NCBI RefSeq assembly: GCF_900101545.1
Contig: NZ_FMZU01000015.1
Span: forward strand, 1-64,000
Origin: Variovorax sp. CF079
GTDB taxonomy: Bacteria > Pseudomonadota > Gammaproteobacteria > Burkholderiales > Burkholderiaceae_C
DNA length: 64,000 bases
Direction of reading: 5' to 3'
The stretch's first letter is position 1. The number at the start of each line of letters is the position of its first letter. The notes beneath the pieces were generated by a model. The model did no database searches. It was given only the letters and a program-made list of their open reading frames with translations, and was not told the DNA's origin. The position numbers and the translations under genes were made by a program. Shown piece by piece: positions 24,837-35,043 of this stretch.

Positions 24837-25526
24837 TTATGTGTCGCGTGCCTGCGGCACGAACTTCATGAGGTCCGGCACGGTGGCCAGCACGTGTTCG
24901 CGCATCGTCGTTTCGCAGACCTGCGGGTCACCGCTGTGCAGCGCATCGATCAGGTCCTGATGGTCGGCTCGCGCACTCAGCGGGCGATCCACCTGCAATG
25001 CCCACAGCCGCATGTGCGGCTCGACCAGCGAATGGAGACCGGCGATCTGCCGTATCAGCCGTGGCAGTCCGCTCCTGGCGCACAGCGTTTCGTGGAATGC
25101 CCGATGTGCGCTCGTCCAATCGGGCTGGACGCCGCTCTGGTCGTCGATGCGGTCCAGCATGTTTTCCAGTTCGCGGATGGTCGTCGCAGTGATGTTCGGC
25201 AAGGCGATGCGCATCGCCAGCCCTTCCAGCACGGCCCGCATCTCGAAGATCTCCTTCATGTCGGCGATGTCCAGCTTGTTGACCGTCACGCCGCGGTTGG
25301 GCCGGATCGTCACCAGCCCTTCCGTCGCCAGCCGCCGGAAAGCCTCGCGCACCGGCATGCGGCTGGTGCCGATCTCCGCCGCGATGGCCTCGGGCGCCAG
25401 GCGGTCGCCGGCGCGATAGCGGCCCATGCGAATGGCGGCGTGAATGTGCCGGTACGCCTCTTCCTCGGCCGTCACCGCCTGCAAGCCGGTGTAGATGGCG
25501 GAGGGTTCCATGAGGAGGCCGCTCAT
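24837..25526 (-). CDS. GntR-family regulator, FCD/FadR subfamily
   Basis: About 229 residues: a winged HTH at the N-terminus (LAPEAIAAEIGTSRMPVREA with FRRLATEGLVTIRPNRGVTV) and an FCD effector domain with metal-binding His residues in SAHRAFHETL, HSLVEPH and ADHQDLIDAL. Such proteins sense small carboxylates or amino-acid derivatives. It lies 55 bases upstream of the binding-protein gene in the same direction and divergently from the Bug gene, so it probably controls one or both. Three ATGs (25559, 25526, 25511) are possible and none has a strong ribosome-binding site. Confidence 0.88.
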   Translation of the reverse strand: MSGLLMEPSAIYTGLQAVTAEEEAYRHIHAAIRMGRYRAGDRLAPEAIAAEIGTSRMPVREAFRRLATEGLVTIRPNRGVTVNKLDIADMKEIFEMRAVLEGLAMRIALPNITATTIRELENMLDRIDDQSGVQPDWTSAHRAFHETLCARSGLPRLIRQIAGLHSLVEPHMRLWALQVDRPLSARADHQDLIDALHSGDPQVCETTMREHVLATVPDLMKFVPQARDT

Positions 25527-25604
25527 GGCCCGGCGTGCACGCACCCCGGATGCGCGCATGGCAAACTGGATAAGTGGATACAGTGATTCATTGATCCGGT
25601 CCTA

Positions 25605-25615
25605 CGCAATTTGCG
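25605..25615. promoter_or_regulatory. small dyad in the GntR/Bug divergent promoter region
   Basis: CGCAA and TTGCG flank a single T (25605-25615), midway between the regulator and the divergent Bug gene. It could be an operator for the FCD regulator, but the arms are short and a chance match is possible. Confidence 0.25.
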
Positions 25616-25670
25616 GGCCAACGTCCATGGGGCTTTCGGACCGGCCCTCGCGCCCACTTTGGGGCGAACG

Positions 25671-26675
25671 ATGAAGCGCCCCATGAAACAATCCAGCCCC
25701 ATGAACAAGCGCCACATCCTGTGCCTGCTGGCCGCCACGACGCTGGCCGCCGGAGCACCCATCGCCAACGCCCAGAGCGGCAAGACGATCCGCCTCGTCG
25801 TCCCCTACGCCGCCGGCGGCCCGATCGACGTCACGGCCCGCGTGCTGGCCGAAAGAGTCAAGGACTCGCTGGGCACCGTCATCATCGACAACAAGCCCGG
25901 CGCCGGCGGCAACATCGGCGCCGACGCGGTGGCCAAGGCTGCGCCCGATGGGCTCACGATCGGCATCGCCGCGACCGCGACCCACGCGGTCAATCCGTGG
26001 CTCTACAGCAAGATGCCCTTCAACGCGGCCGCCGACTTCGCGCCGATCACGCAGATGGTTCGCGTGCCCAACGTGCTGGTGATGAATGCCGAGACCGCGC
26101 AGCGCCTGAAGATCAATACGCTGGCCGACCTGATCGCCTATGCCAAGGCCAACCCGGCCAAGCTCAACTACGGCAGCGGCGGCAACGGCAGCGCGGGCCA
26201 CCTGGCGGGTGAGATGTTCAAGAAGGAGGCCGGCATCTTCGCCGTGCACATCCCCTACAACGGCGGCAACCCGGCGCAGCTCGCGCTGTTGTCGGGACAG
26301 GTCGATTTCAACTTCGACAACCTCGCGACCGCGGCGCCGAATATCCGATCAGGCAAGCTCAAGGCGATCGCGGTGACGACGGCCGAGCGCAGCAGCGCGC
26401 TGCCCGAGGTGCCGACGGTGGCCGCCACGCTCAAGGGCTTCGCCATCGACACCTGGTGGGGCCTTGTGGCGCCGGCCGGCACGCCGGCCGACGTGGTCAC
26501 CAAGCTCAATCAGGCCTTCGTCGCTGCGCTCAACACGCCGGAGACGAAGACCCGCTTCGCGTCGCTGCTGGCCGAGCCGGTCGCCAACACGCCGGAGCAG
26601 TTCGGCGCCTTCATGAAGAGCGAGCTCGCGAAATACGAGAAGGTGGTGAAAGCCACCGGCGCCAAGGTCGACTAG
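25671..26675 (+). CDS. Bug-family (TctC-like) periplasmic solute-binding protein
   Basis: A 334-residue binding protein of the tripartite tricarboxylate transporter type that has expanded greatly in Burkholderiales. Signal peptide ILCLLAATTLAAGAPIANA, then family motifs IRLVVPYAAGGPIDVTAR, IDNKPGAGGNIGAD and YGSGGNGSAGHLAGEMF. Ligands are usually carboxylates or aromatic acids. No TctA/TctB membrane genes are nearby, as is common for these orphans. Starts at 25671, 25683 or 25701 are all possible. Its stop is 2 bases from the convergent livF stop. Confidence 0.92.
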   Translation: MKRPMKQSSPMNKRHILCLLAATTLAAGAPIANAQSGKTIRLVVPYAAGGPIDVTARVLAERVKDSLGTVIIDNKPGAGGNIGADAVAKAAPDGLTIGIAATATHAVNPWLYSKMPFNAAADFAPITQMVRVPNVLVMNAETAQRLKINTLADLIAYAKANPAKLNYGSGGNGSAGHLAGEMFKKEAGIFAVHIPYNGGNPAQLALLSGQVDFNFDNLATAAPNIRSGKLKAIAVTTAERSSALPEVPTVAATLKGFAIDTWWGLVAPAGTPADVVTKLNQAFVAALNTPETKTRFASLLAEPVANTPEQFGAFMKSELAKYEKVVKATGAKVD

Positions 26676-26677
26676 CG

Positions 26678-27394
26678 CTATTCGCCGAGGTAAGCAGCGC
26701 GCACCTTCGGGTCGCTCAGCATCACCTTGGCATCCCCGCTCATCGTGATGAGGCCCGACTCCATGACATAGCCGCGATCGGCCAGCCCGAGCGCGCGGCT
26801 CGCGTTCTGCTCGACCAGGAGCACGGTGACACCCTGGTCATAGACCTGCTTCACCACCTCGAAGATCTTGTCGACCATGATCGGCGACAGGCCCATCGAC
26901 GGCTCGTCGAGCAGGAGCACCTTGGGACGCGCCATCAGCGCGCGGCCCATCGCGAGCATCTGCTGCTCGCCGCCGGACATGGTGCCGGCCAGCTGCATCG
27001 CGCGCTCCTTCAGCCGCGGGAAGGTCGCGAAGACGCGGTCCATGTCCTTCGCGATCTCGGCCTTGTCCTTGCGGATGTAGGCGCCGATCTGCAGGTTCTC
27101 GGTGATGGTCATGCGCGTGAACACGCCGCGCCCCTCGGGCACCATGACCAGCCCCTCGCCCACCAGGTCCCAGGCGCCGCGGCCCTTGATGCTCTTGCCG
27201 AGGAATTCGATGTCGCCGCCGCCATACGGCAGCGTCCCGGTGATGGCCTTCATGGTGGTGGTCTTGCCGGCGCCGTTGGAGCCGATCAGCGAGACCAGCT
27301 CGCCTTCGCGCACCTCGAAGTCGATGCCCTTCACGGCCTGGATGCCGCCGTACGCGACCTTCAGGCCGCTCACTTTCAGAAGTGTCTGTGCCAT
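26678..27394 (-). CDS. livF: branched-chain amino acid ABC transporter ATPase LivF
   Basis: A 238-residue ATPase with Walker A GSNGAGKTT, signature MSGGEQQML and Walker B VLLLDEPSMG, the pattern of LivF. With LivG it energises the LivHM channel for branched-chain amino acids or related amides. livG ends one base upstream, so translation is probably coupled. Last gene of the liv operon. Confidence 0.95.
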   Translation of the reverse strand: MAQTLLKVSGLKVAYGGIQAVKGIDFEVREGELVSLIGSNGAGKTTTMKAITGTLPYGGGDIEFLGKSIKGRGAWDLVGEGLVMVPEGRGVFTRMTITENLQIGAYIRKDKAEIAKDMDRVFATFPRLKERAMQLAGTMSGGEQQMLAMGRALMARPKVLLLDEPSMGLSPIMVDKIFEVVKQVYDQGVTVLLVEQNASRALGLADRGYVMESGLITMSGDAKVMLSDPKVRAAYLGE

Positions 27395-27395
27395 T

Positions 27396-28166
27396 TCAGT
27401 GTCCTCCCGTGCCGAGGTAGGCCTCGATCACTTTTTCGTTGCGCTGCACGTCCGCAGGCGTGCCCTCGGCGATCTGCTTGCCATAGTCGAGCACCGTCAC
27501 ACGGTCGCACAAGCCCATCACAAGCTTGACGTCGTGCTCGATCAGGAGGATGGTGCGGTCGTCCTTGCGGATGCGGTCGATCAGTTCGCGCAGCAGCACT
27601 TTCTCGGTGGCATTCATGCCGGCAGCGGGCTCGTCGAGCGCGATCAGCTGCGGGTCGGTCGCCAGCGCGCGGGCGATCTCGAGCCGGCGCTGGTCGCCGT
27701 AGCTCAACGTGCGCGCCTTGTAGTCGGCGAACTTGCCGATGCCCACGTAGTCGAGCAGCTGGTGAGCGCGCTCGGCGATCGCCGCTTCCTCGGCCTTGAA
27801 GCCACCTGTTCGGAAGATGGCACCCATCACGCCCGAATGGGTGCGGATGTGGCGGCCCACCATCACGTTCTCGAGCGCGGTCATTTCCGCGAAGAGCCGG
27901 ATGTTCTGGAAGGTACGCGCGATGCCGGCCTTGGCAACCTCGTGCACCGCCGTCGGCCGATAAGGTTTGCCGGCCAGTTCGAAAGTCCCGCTGTCGGGCG
28001 AGTACAGGCCCGTGATGACGTTGAAGAAGGTGGTCTTGCCGGCGCCGTTGGGGCCGATCAGTCCATAGACCTGGCCGCGCATGATCTTGATGCCGACATC
28101 GGACAGGGCCTGCAGGCCGCCGAAACGCTTGGAGATGCCCTGAACATTGAGGACGGTGTCAGTCAT
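27396..28166 (-). CDS. livG: branched-chain amino acid ABC transporter ATPase LivG
   Basis: A 256-residue ATPase with Walker A GPNGAGKTT, signature LSYGDQRRLEIARAL and Walker B IALDEPAAGMN, typical of LivG. The ATG at 28166 has GGGAG 8 bases upstream and is preferred over an upstream start at 28187 that would overlap livM by 4 bases. It forms the ATPase heterodimer with LivF. Confidence 0.95.
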   Translation of the reverse strand: MTDTVLNVQGISKRFGGLQALSDVGIKIMRGQVYGLIGPNGAGKTTFFNVITGLYSPDSGTFELAGKPYRPTAVHEVAKAGIARTFQNIRLFAEMTALENVMVGRHIRTHSGVMGAIFRTGGFKAEEAAIAERAHQLLDYVGIGKFADYKARTLSYGDQRRLEIARALATDPQLIALDEPAAGMNATEKVLLRELIDRIRKDDRTILLIEHDVKLVMGLCDRVTVLDYGKQIAEGTPADVQRNEKVIEAYLGTGGH

Positions 28167-28183
28167 TGTTGTGCTCCCCTCGC

Positions 28184-29371
<1,188 letters not shown>

Positions 29372-29384
29372 GGCTGTCCCTCCT

Positions 29385-30314
29385 TCAGGCCCGGTCCGCC
29401 ACCCGCTCGCCGAGCAGGCCCGAGGGCCGCAAGGTGAGCATGATGATCAGCACGATGAACGCAAAGATGTCGCTGTAGTGGCTGCCGAGCACGTCGCCGG
29501 TGAGCGCACCGATGTAGCCCGAGCCGATGGCTTCGATGAGCCCCAGCAGGATGCCGCCGACCACCGCGCCCGCGAGGTTGCCGATGCCGCCGAACACCGC
29601 CGCCGTGAAGGCCTTGAGGCCGGGAATGAAGCCCATCGCATGCTGCGCGATGCCGTAGTTGGAGGCGTACATCACGCCGGCCACCGCGGCGAGCACCGCG
29701 CCGATGATGAAGGTGGCCGAGATCACCATGTCGGGCCGGATGCCCATCAGCGCCGCAACCCGCGGGTTCTCGGCCGTGGCACGCATCGCGCGGCCGAGCT
29801 TGGTGTAGTTGACCAGCCACATCAGCACCACCAGGCAGAAGGCGGTGACGCTCAGGATCATGACCTGCGTGGGCGAGATCACGGCGCCGCCTACATGGAT
29901 CGGCGTGGTGGACAGCAGGTTGGGATAAGCCTTGTTGGTCGGCTTCCAGATGATCATCGCCAGCGTCTGCAGCAGGATCGACATCCCGATGGCGGTGATC
30001 AGCGGTGCGAGCTTCGGGCTGTTGCGCAGCGGCCGGTAAGCCACTTTCTCGATGACGAAGTTGAGCGTGGCGGCGACCACGCAGGCAATGATCAACGCAA
30101 TGATGAGGATGATCCATCCCGGCGTGCCGGGCATCGATTCCTGCATGAGTCCGATGATGGTCCAACTGGTCAGCGCGCCGACCATCAGCACTTCACCGTG
30201 CGCGAAATTGATGAGGTTGATGATGCCGTACACCATGGTGTAGCCCAAGGCTATCAAGGCGTACATGCTGCCGAGTACCAGACCGTTGATGATCTGTTGC
30301 AGCAAGATGTCCAT
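29385..30314 (-). CDS. livH: branched-chain amino acid ABC transporter permease LivH
   Basis: A 309-residue permease starting MDILLQQIINGLVLGSMYAL, the standard LivH N-terminus, with GYTMVYGIINLINFAHGE and FGGIGNLAGAVVGG later. The ATG at 30314 is preceded by AAAGGG at about 9 bases; the intervening bases read CCTCC, the opposite of a ribosome-binding site. First gene of a livHMGF operon that has no LivJ/LivK binding-protein gene in this window. A terminator for the upstream rarA message lies at 30403-30436. Confidence 0.95.
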   Translation of the reverse strand: MDILLQQIINGLVLGSMYALIALGYTMVYGIINLINFAHGEVLMVGALTSWTIIGLMQESMPGTPGWIILIIALIIACVVAATLNFVIEKVAYRPLRNSPKLAPLITAIGMSILLQTLAMIIWKPTNKAYPNLLSTTPIHVGGAVISPTQVMILSVTAFCLVVLMWLVNYTKLGRAMRATAENPRVAALMGIRPDMVISATFIIGAVLAAVAGVMYASNYGIAQHAMGFIPGLKAFTAAVFGGIGNLAGAVVGGILLGLIEAIGSGYIGALTGDVLGSHYSDIFAFIVLIIMLTLRPSGLLGERVADRA

Positions 30315-30402
30315 AAGGAGGTTCCCTTTTTCTAATGGTGACGCCCTTGGGGGGCGCCCGACTGACCAGGCACGCCGGTTGGGCACCCTGGTTTCCCTTA
30401 GC

Positions 30403-30436
30403 AAAAAACCCGCCAGCATGTGTCGACGGCGGGTTT
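30403..30436 (-). terminator. intrinsic terminator after rarA
   Basis: On the minus strand AAACCCGCC (30436-30428) pairs with GGCGGGTTT (30414-30406), followed by a run of six T. It lies 125 bases past the rarA stop and should insulate the liv operon from the ftsK-lolA-rarA message. The remaining bases of 30315-30560 hold nothing else I can name. Confidence 0.85.
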
Positions 30437-30560
30437 GTGGCCGGGATTGTAGTCATGCCGGATCGCCATTTCGGTGCGTACCCGACGGGGGTTTTCCCGC
30501 TGGCGCGGACCGAATGAGCTTCGGCGGCGCAAGGGAGTACCGGCGCGAAGGCGCCGCGTA

Positions 30561-31853
30561 TCAACCGGCGGCCTCTTCGTTTCGCCTTCGCAGTTCGCGC
30601 AGTTTCTCCGCGATGCGGATCTCGAGCCCGCGCTCGACGGGTCGGTAGAAAGGCGGCGGATCGAGGCCATCGGGCAGATAGCGCTCGCCGGCCGCGAAGC
30701 CTCCCTCCTCGTCGTGCGCGTAGCGATAGCCCTTGCCGTAGTCGAGTTCTTTCATGAGCCGCGTCGGCGCATTGCGCAGGTGCATCGGCACCGGGCGCGT
30801 GCCGTCGGTCTTGATGAGGGCCCGGACCTCGTTGTAGGCCTGGTAGACCGCATTCGACTTCGGTGCGATCGCGAGGTAAACCACGCATTCGGCCAGCGCC
30901 AGCTCGCCCTCGGGCGAGCCGAGCCGCTCATAGACCTCGGCCGCATCGAGCGCCAGCCGCAATGCGCGCGGGTCGGCCAGGCCGATGTCTTCGCTGGCCA
31001 TGCGTACCAGCCGGCGCGCCATGTAGCGCGGATCGGCGCCGCCGTCGAGCATGCGCACGAACCAGTAGAGCGAGGCATCGGGGTCGCTGCCGCGCACCGA
31101 CTTGTGCAGCGCGGAGATGGTGTCGTAGAACTGCTCGCCGCCCTTGTCGTAGCGGCGCATGCGCTCGCCCAGCACGCGCAACAGCCATTCGTCGGTGATG
31201 TCGTCGAGCTTCTCGGCGCCGGCCGCGACCGAGAGCGTTTCGAGGGTGTTGAGCAGGCGCCTCGCATCGCCGTCGGCATAGGCGACGAGCCGGTCGATGG
31301 CCTTCGCTTCGATGGCGGGTACGGCCTGGATATCCTGCGCCCGGGTCACGATCTGACGCAGATCGTCTTCGCCCAGGGGCTGCAGCACGTACACGGCGGC
31401 CCGCGACAAGAGCGCAGAGTTCACCTCGAAGGACGGGTTCTCGGTGGTCGCGCCGATGAAGGTGAAAAGGCCCGACTCCACATGAGGCAGGAAGGCATCC
31501 TGCTGGCTCTTGTTGAAGCGGTGGACTTCGTCGACGAAGACGATGGTGCGGCGCTGCTCGAGCCCGTCACGCACCAGCGTCGCGCGTTCGACCGCATCGC
31601 GGATGTCCTTCACGCCGCCGAGCACGGCGCTGATGCTGAGAAACTGCGCATCGAAGGCATCGGCCATGAGCCGCGCAATGGTCGTCTTGCCGGTGCCCGG
31701 CGGCCCCCAGAGGATGCAGGAGTGCGGCTGGCCCGACTCGAAGGCGATGCGCAGCGGCATGCCGGGGCCGAGCAGATGCTGCTGGCCGATGACCTCGCCC
31801 AGGGTCTTGGGTCGCAGGCGTTCGGCCAGGGGCTGGTGGGTGGAGGTGGCCAT
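30561..31853 (-). CDS. rarA: replication-associated recombination protein A (MgsA/RarA AAA+ ATPase)
   Basis: A 430-residue AAA+ ATPase related to clamp loaders; acts on stalled replication forks together with SSB. Walker A is GPPGTGKTT near residue 50, Walker B VFVDEVHRFN near 105, sensor-1 GATTENPSF and sensor-2 GDARRLLNTLE; the C-terminal region YDTISALHKSVRGSDPDASL is the family's tetramerisation domain. It follows lolA by 19 bases in the conserved ftsK-lolA-rarA order also found in E. coli. Confidence 0.95.
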   Translation of the reverse strand: MATSTHQPLAERLRPKTLGEVIGQQHLLGPGMPLRIAFESGQPHSCILWGPPGTGKTTIARLMADAFDAQFLSISAVLGGVKDIRDAVERATLVRDGLEQRRTIVFVDEVHRFNKSQQDAFLPHVESGLFTFIGATTENPSFEVNSALLSRAAVYVLQPLGEDDLRQIVTRAQDIQAVPAIEAKAIDRLVAYADGDARRLLNTLETLSVAAGAEKLDDITDEWLLRVLGERMRRYDKGGEQFYDTISALHKSVRGSDPDASLYWFVRMLDGGADPRYMARRLVRMASEDIGLADPRALRLALDAAEVYERLGSPEGELALAECVVYLAIAPKSNAVYQAYNEVRALIKTDGTRPVPMHLRNAPTRLMKELDYGKGYRYAHDEEGGFAAGERYLPDGLDPPPFYRPVERGLEIRIAEKLRELRRRNEEAAG

Positions 31854-31872
31854 GGAAGCCCGCCGCCCGGCG

Positions 31873-32505
31873 CTATTGCCTGATCACGTCGGCGCCGGCC
31901 GGGGTCTTGAACTGGAAGGTGGCTGCGGGCAACGCAGGATTCACCTCGACCTTGTTGAACTTCAACACAGAGCGCTGGCCGAAGCTGTCGAGGATCTCGA
32001 GCGCCGCCAGCGCATCGCCCTGAAAGCCCACCTGGACGTTCTGCAATTGCCCCTCCTTGTTCTTGGGGCTGGCCTTGACCCATTGCAGTCCGTCGCGCTC
32101 GGGGGCCGCCTCGAGCGCGAAATCGGCTTGCAGCGCGCGCAGATCGGGCGCGGCGGCAATCAGCGCGGCCGGCGTCGAGCCGAGCGCCTGCGACTGCTTG
32201 CGCTGCGTGACCTGGTTCAGATCGGCGTCGTAGAGCCAGAGCGTCTCGCCATCGGCCACGATGCTTTGCGCGAAGGGCTTCTTGTAGTCGAACTTGAACC
32301 TGCCGGGCCGCTGGAATTCGAAGGTGCCGCTCGACACCTTGGCGCGCACGGCCTGGCCGTCCTTGGCTGGCGCGGTCACGGTCTGCGTGAATTCGGCGCG
32401 GCCCGACTTGACGTTCTTCACGAAGGCTTCGAGGCTTTCCATACCGCCGGCCCAGACGCCGGCTGCGGCGACGGCCAACCCGAATCCAACGAGCAACTTC
32501 TTCAT
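31873..32505 (-). CDS. lolA: outer-membrane lipoprotein carrier protein LolA
   Basis: A 210-residue periplasmic chaperone that carries lipoproteins from LolCDE to LolB. It starts with the signal peptide MKKLLVGFGLAVAAAGVWAG; the mature part shows GTFEFQRPGRFKFDYKKP and QSIVADGETLWLYDADLNQV, both typical of LolA. I use the ATG at 32505, which has AGGGA at 5 bases; ATGs at 32511 and further upstream are weaker. It lies 20 bases downstream of ftsK. Confidence 0.94.
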   Translation of the reverse strand: MKKLLVGFGLAVAAAGVWAGGMESLEAFVKNVKSGRAEFTQTVTAPAKDGQAVRAKVSSGTFEFQRPGRFKFDYKKPFAQSIVADGETLWLYDADLNQVTQRKQSQALGSTPAALIAAAPDLRALQADFALEAAPERDGLQWVKASPKNKEGQLQNVQVGFQGDALAALEILDSFGQRSVLKFNKVEVNPALPAATFQFKTPAGADVIRQ

Positions 32506-32525
32506 CGACATCCCTGATCCCATCA

Positions 32526-34913
32526 TCATTCGGTGCGTGCGGGCACCAGAATTTCGCGCTGGCCGCTGCCGCTCATGGCGCTCACCAGCCCGGCGTTTTC
32601 CATGTCCTCGACCAGCCGCGCGGCGCGGTTGTAGCCGATCTTCAGGTGGCGCTGCACCAGCGAAATGCTGGCCTTGCGGTTCTTGAGCACGACTTCGACC
32701 GCCTGGTCGTACATCGGGTCCTTCTCGCCGTCGCCGCTGCCGCCACCTTCACCCAGTAGATCGCCTTCGCCGTCGACGGTTCCGCCCTCGAGCACCCCTT
32801 CGATGTAGTCCGGCTCCCCTTGTGACTTGAGGTAAGCGACGACACGATGCACTTCCTCGTCGCTCACGAAGGCGCCGTGCACGCGCACCGGCAGGCCGGT
32901 GCCGCTCGGCATGTAGAGCATGTCGCCCATGCCGAGCAGCGCCTCGGCGCCCATCTGGTCGAGGATGGTGCGCGAGTCGATCTTGCTCGACACCTGGAAC
33001 GCGATGCGCGTCGGGATGTTGGCCTTGATGAGCCCGGTGATCACGTCGACGCTGGGCCGCTGCGTGGCAAGGATCAGGTGGATGCCGGCGGCGCGCGCCT
33101 TCTGCGCCAGGCGGGCGATCAGCTCTTCGATCTTCTTGCCGACCACCATCATCAGGTCGGCCAGTTCGTCGATCACGACCACGATGTGCGGCTCGCGCGC
33201 GAGCGGTTCGGGGCTGTCGGGCGTGAGGCTGAAGGGGTTGTAGATGAACTCCTCCCGCGCTTTGGCCTCGTCGATCTTGGTGTTGTAGCCCGCCAGGTTG
33301 CGCACGCCCAGCTTGCTCATGAGCTTGTAGCGGCGCTCCATCTCGGCCACGCACCAGTTGAGGCCGTGAGCCGCTTGCCGCATGTCGGTGACCACGGGCG
33401 CCAGCAGGTGCGGGATGCCTTCGTAGACCGACATTTCGAGCATCTTCGGGTCGATCATGAGCAGGCGCACGTCGCGCGCCTCGGCCTTGTAGAGCAGGCT
33501 CAGGATCATCGCGTTGATGCCGACCGACTTGCCGGAGCCGGTGGTGCCGGCCACCAGCACGTGCGGCATCTTCGCGAGATCGGCCACCACCGGGTTGCCG
33601 ACGATGTCCTTGCCGAGGCCCATGGTGAGCATCGACTTGCCTTCGTTGTAGACCTGCGAGCCGAGGATCTCGCTGAGCTTGATCGACTGCCGCTTGGCGT
33701 TGGGCAGTTCGAGCGCCATGAAGTTCTTGCCCGGAATGGTCTCGACCACACGGATCGACACCAGCGACAGCGAGCGCGCCAGGTCCTTCGCGAGGTTGAC
33801 GATCTGCGAGCCCTTGACGCCGGTGGCCGGCTCGATTTCGTAGCGCGTGATCACCGGGCCCGGCGAGGCCAGCACCACGCGCACCTCGACGCCGAAGTCC
33901 TTGAGCTTTTTCTCGATCAGGCGCGAGGTCATTTCGAGCGTGTCGGCCGAAACGGTTTCCTGGCGCCCCTGCGCCGCGTCGAGCAGATCGACCTGCGGCA
34001 GCTTGCTGTCGGGCAACTCGCGGAACAGCGGCTTCTGGCGCTCCTTGGCCACGCGATCGCTGCGCGGCACCTCGGTCATCGCGGGTTCGATCTGCACCGG
34101 CGGCGAAGGCGCGCGGCGCTTGGTGCGGGGAACGATGCGCAACTCTTCGTCAGCCGATTCGAGCTCGCCGCCCTGCTCGCTGGACGCCAGCTCTTCGCGC
34201 TCGCGCACCGCCTTCTTGCCCATCGCGATGTCTTCGGCGATCTCGCGCTTCTCCCGGCGCGACTCGAACAAGGAGTAGAGACGAGAGCCGATGCGCTCGG
34301 CAATATGGCTCCACGAGAAGCGGAACACGAGCGCCGAGCCGATGACGCCGGCGGCGATGGCGATCAGCGCCGAGCCGGTGAAGCCCATCCACTGCACGCT
34401 GAGCGGGCCGACCAGGTAGCCGAGCACACCGCCGCCGTGCCCGGGCAGGCGGAATTCCAGCCTGTAAAGGCGCGACCATTCGAGCACTGCACTGGCGCAC
34501 AGCAGCAGCAACAGGCCGAACCAGAAGGCCAGGCGGCTGCGGTTGAAGCGCCCCCGCGGCGCCTGATCGGCCGGCGCCGGATCGCCGCCGCGGAGCCAAC
34601 CGGCCAGCGAGGACAGCCACACGCGCAAGCCGGCCGCCAGGCACCACCAGACCGAATAGCCGGCCAGAAAGTAACTGGCGTCGGCCAGCCAGGCGCCGAT
34701 GCGGCCGCCCCAGTTCTTGATCTCGCCGCCGGTGCCTGAGGTGGACCAGGCGGCATCCGAGGGCGTGAAGCTCAGCATCGCGAGCAGCCAGTACAGCAGC
34801 ACGACGAAGCCGGCGATCAGCGTGATCTCGTGCGCGAAGCGCATGGCACGCAAGCGCACCGGCTGCGACTCGGCCGATGAGGACGATTGAAGGGTATTGA
34901 GCGAATAGGTCAT
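32526..34913 (-). CDS. ftsK: DNA translocase FtsK
   Basis: A 795-residue translocase that links division to chromosome segregation and activates XerCD recombination at dif. Four N-terminal membrane segments (about 30-200) anchor it at the septum; a short charged linker (about 230-330) follows. The motor has Walker A AGTTGSGKSVG and Walker B HIVVVIDELADLMM, and the C-terminal gamma winged helix (SLVQRHLKIGYNRAARLVED) reads KOPS. The short linker resembles SpoIIIE more than E. coli FtsK. The start at 34913 is an ATG; an in-frame GTG lies five codons upstream. Confidence 0.95.
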   Translation of the reverse strand: MTYSLNTLQSSSSAESQPVRLRAMRFAHEITLIAGFVVLLYWLLAMLSFTPSDAAWSTSGTGGEIKNWGGRIGAWLADASYFLAGYSVWWCLAAGLRVWLSSLAGWLRGGDPAPADQAPRGRFNRSRLAFWFGLLLLLCASAVLEWSRLYRLEFRLPGHGGGVLGYLVGPLSVQWMGFTGSALIAIAAGVIGSALVFRFSWSHIAERIGSRLYSLFESRREKREIAEDIAMGKKAVREREELASSEQGGELESADEELRIVPRTKRRAPSPPVQIEPAMTEVPRSDRVAKERQKPLFRELPDSKLPQVDLLDAAQGRQETVSADTLEMTSRLIEKKLKDFGVEVRVVLASPGPVITRYEIEPATGVKGSQIVNLAKDLARSLSLVSIRVVETIPGKNFMALELPNAKRQSIKLSEILGSQVYNEGKSMLTMGLGKDIVGNPVVADLAKMPHVLVAGTTGSGKSVGINAMILSLLYKAEARDVRLLMIDPKMLEMSVYEGIPHLLAPVVTDMRQAAHGLNWCVAEMERRYKLMSKLGVRNLAGYNTKIDEAKAREEFIYNPFSLTPDSPEPLAREPHIVVVIDELADLMMVVGKKIEELIARLAQKARAAGIHLILATQRPSVDVITGLIKANIPTRIAFQVSSKIDSRTILDQMGAEALLGMGDMLYMPSGTGLPVRVHGAFVSDEEVHRVVAYLKSQGEPDYIEGVLEGGTVDGEGDLLGEGGGSGDGEKDPMYDQAVEVVLKNRKASISLVQRHLKIGYNRAARLVEDMENAGLVSAMSGSGQREILVPARTE

Positions 34914-35043
34914 GGCAGACACGGCCACCGGCCCGCGGCAACGGGCAGACGACTTGCAGAAACTACAACGAAAACGATCGCGGCCGCGTTGTCAGGGCCG
35001 GCGATGCAGGGGTCGGCGCGCTCTGGCGCTGCCGGCCGGATGG

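Noticed and set aside
32847..34739. 630-codon plus-strand frame opposite ftsK
   Set aside because: Antisense shadow of ftsK; no domain recognised.
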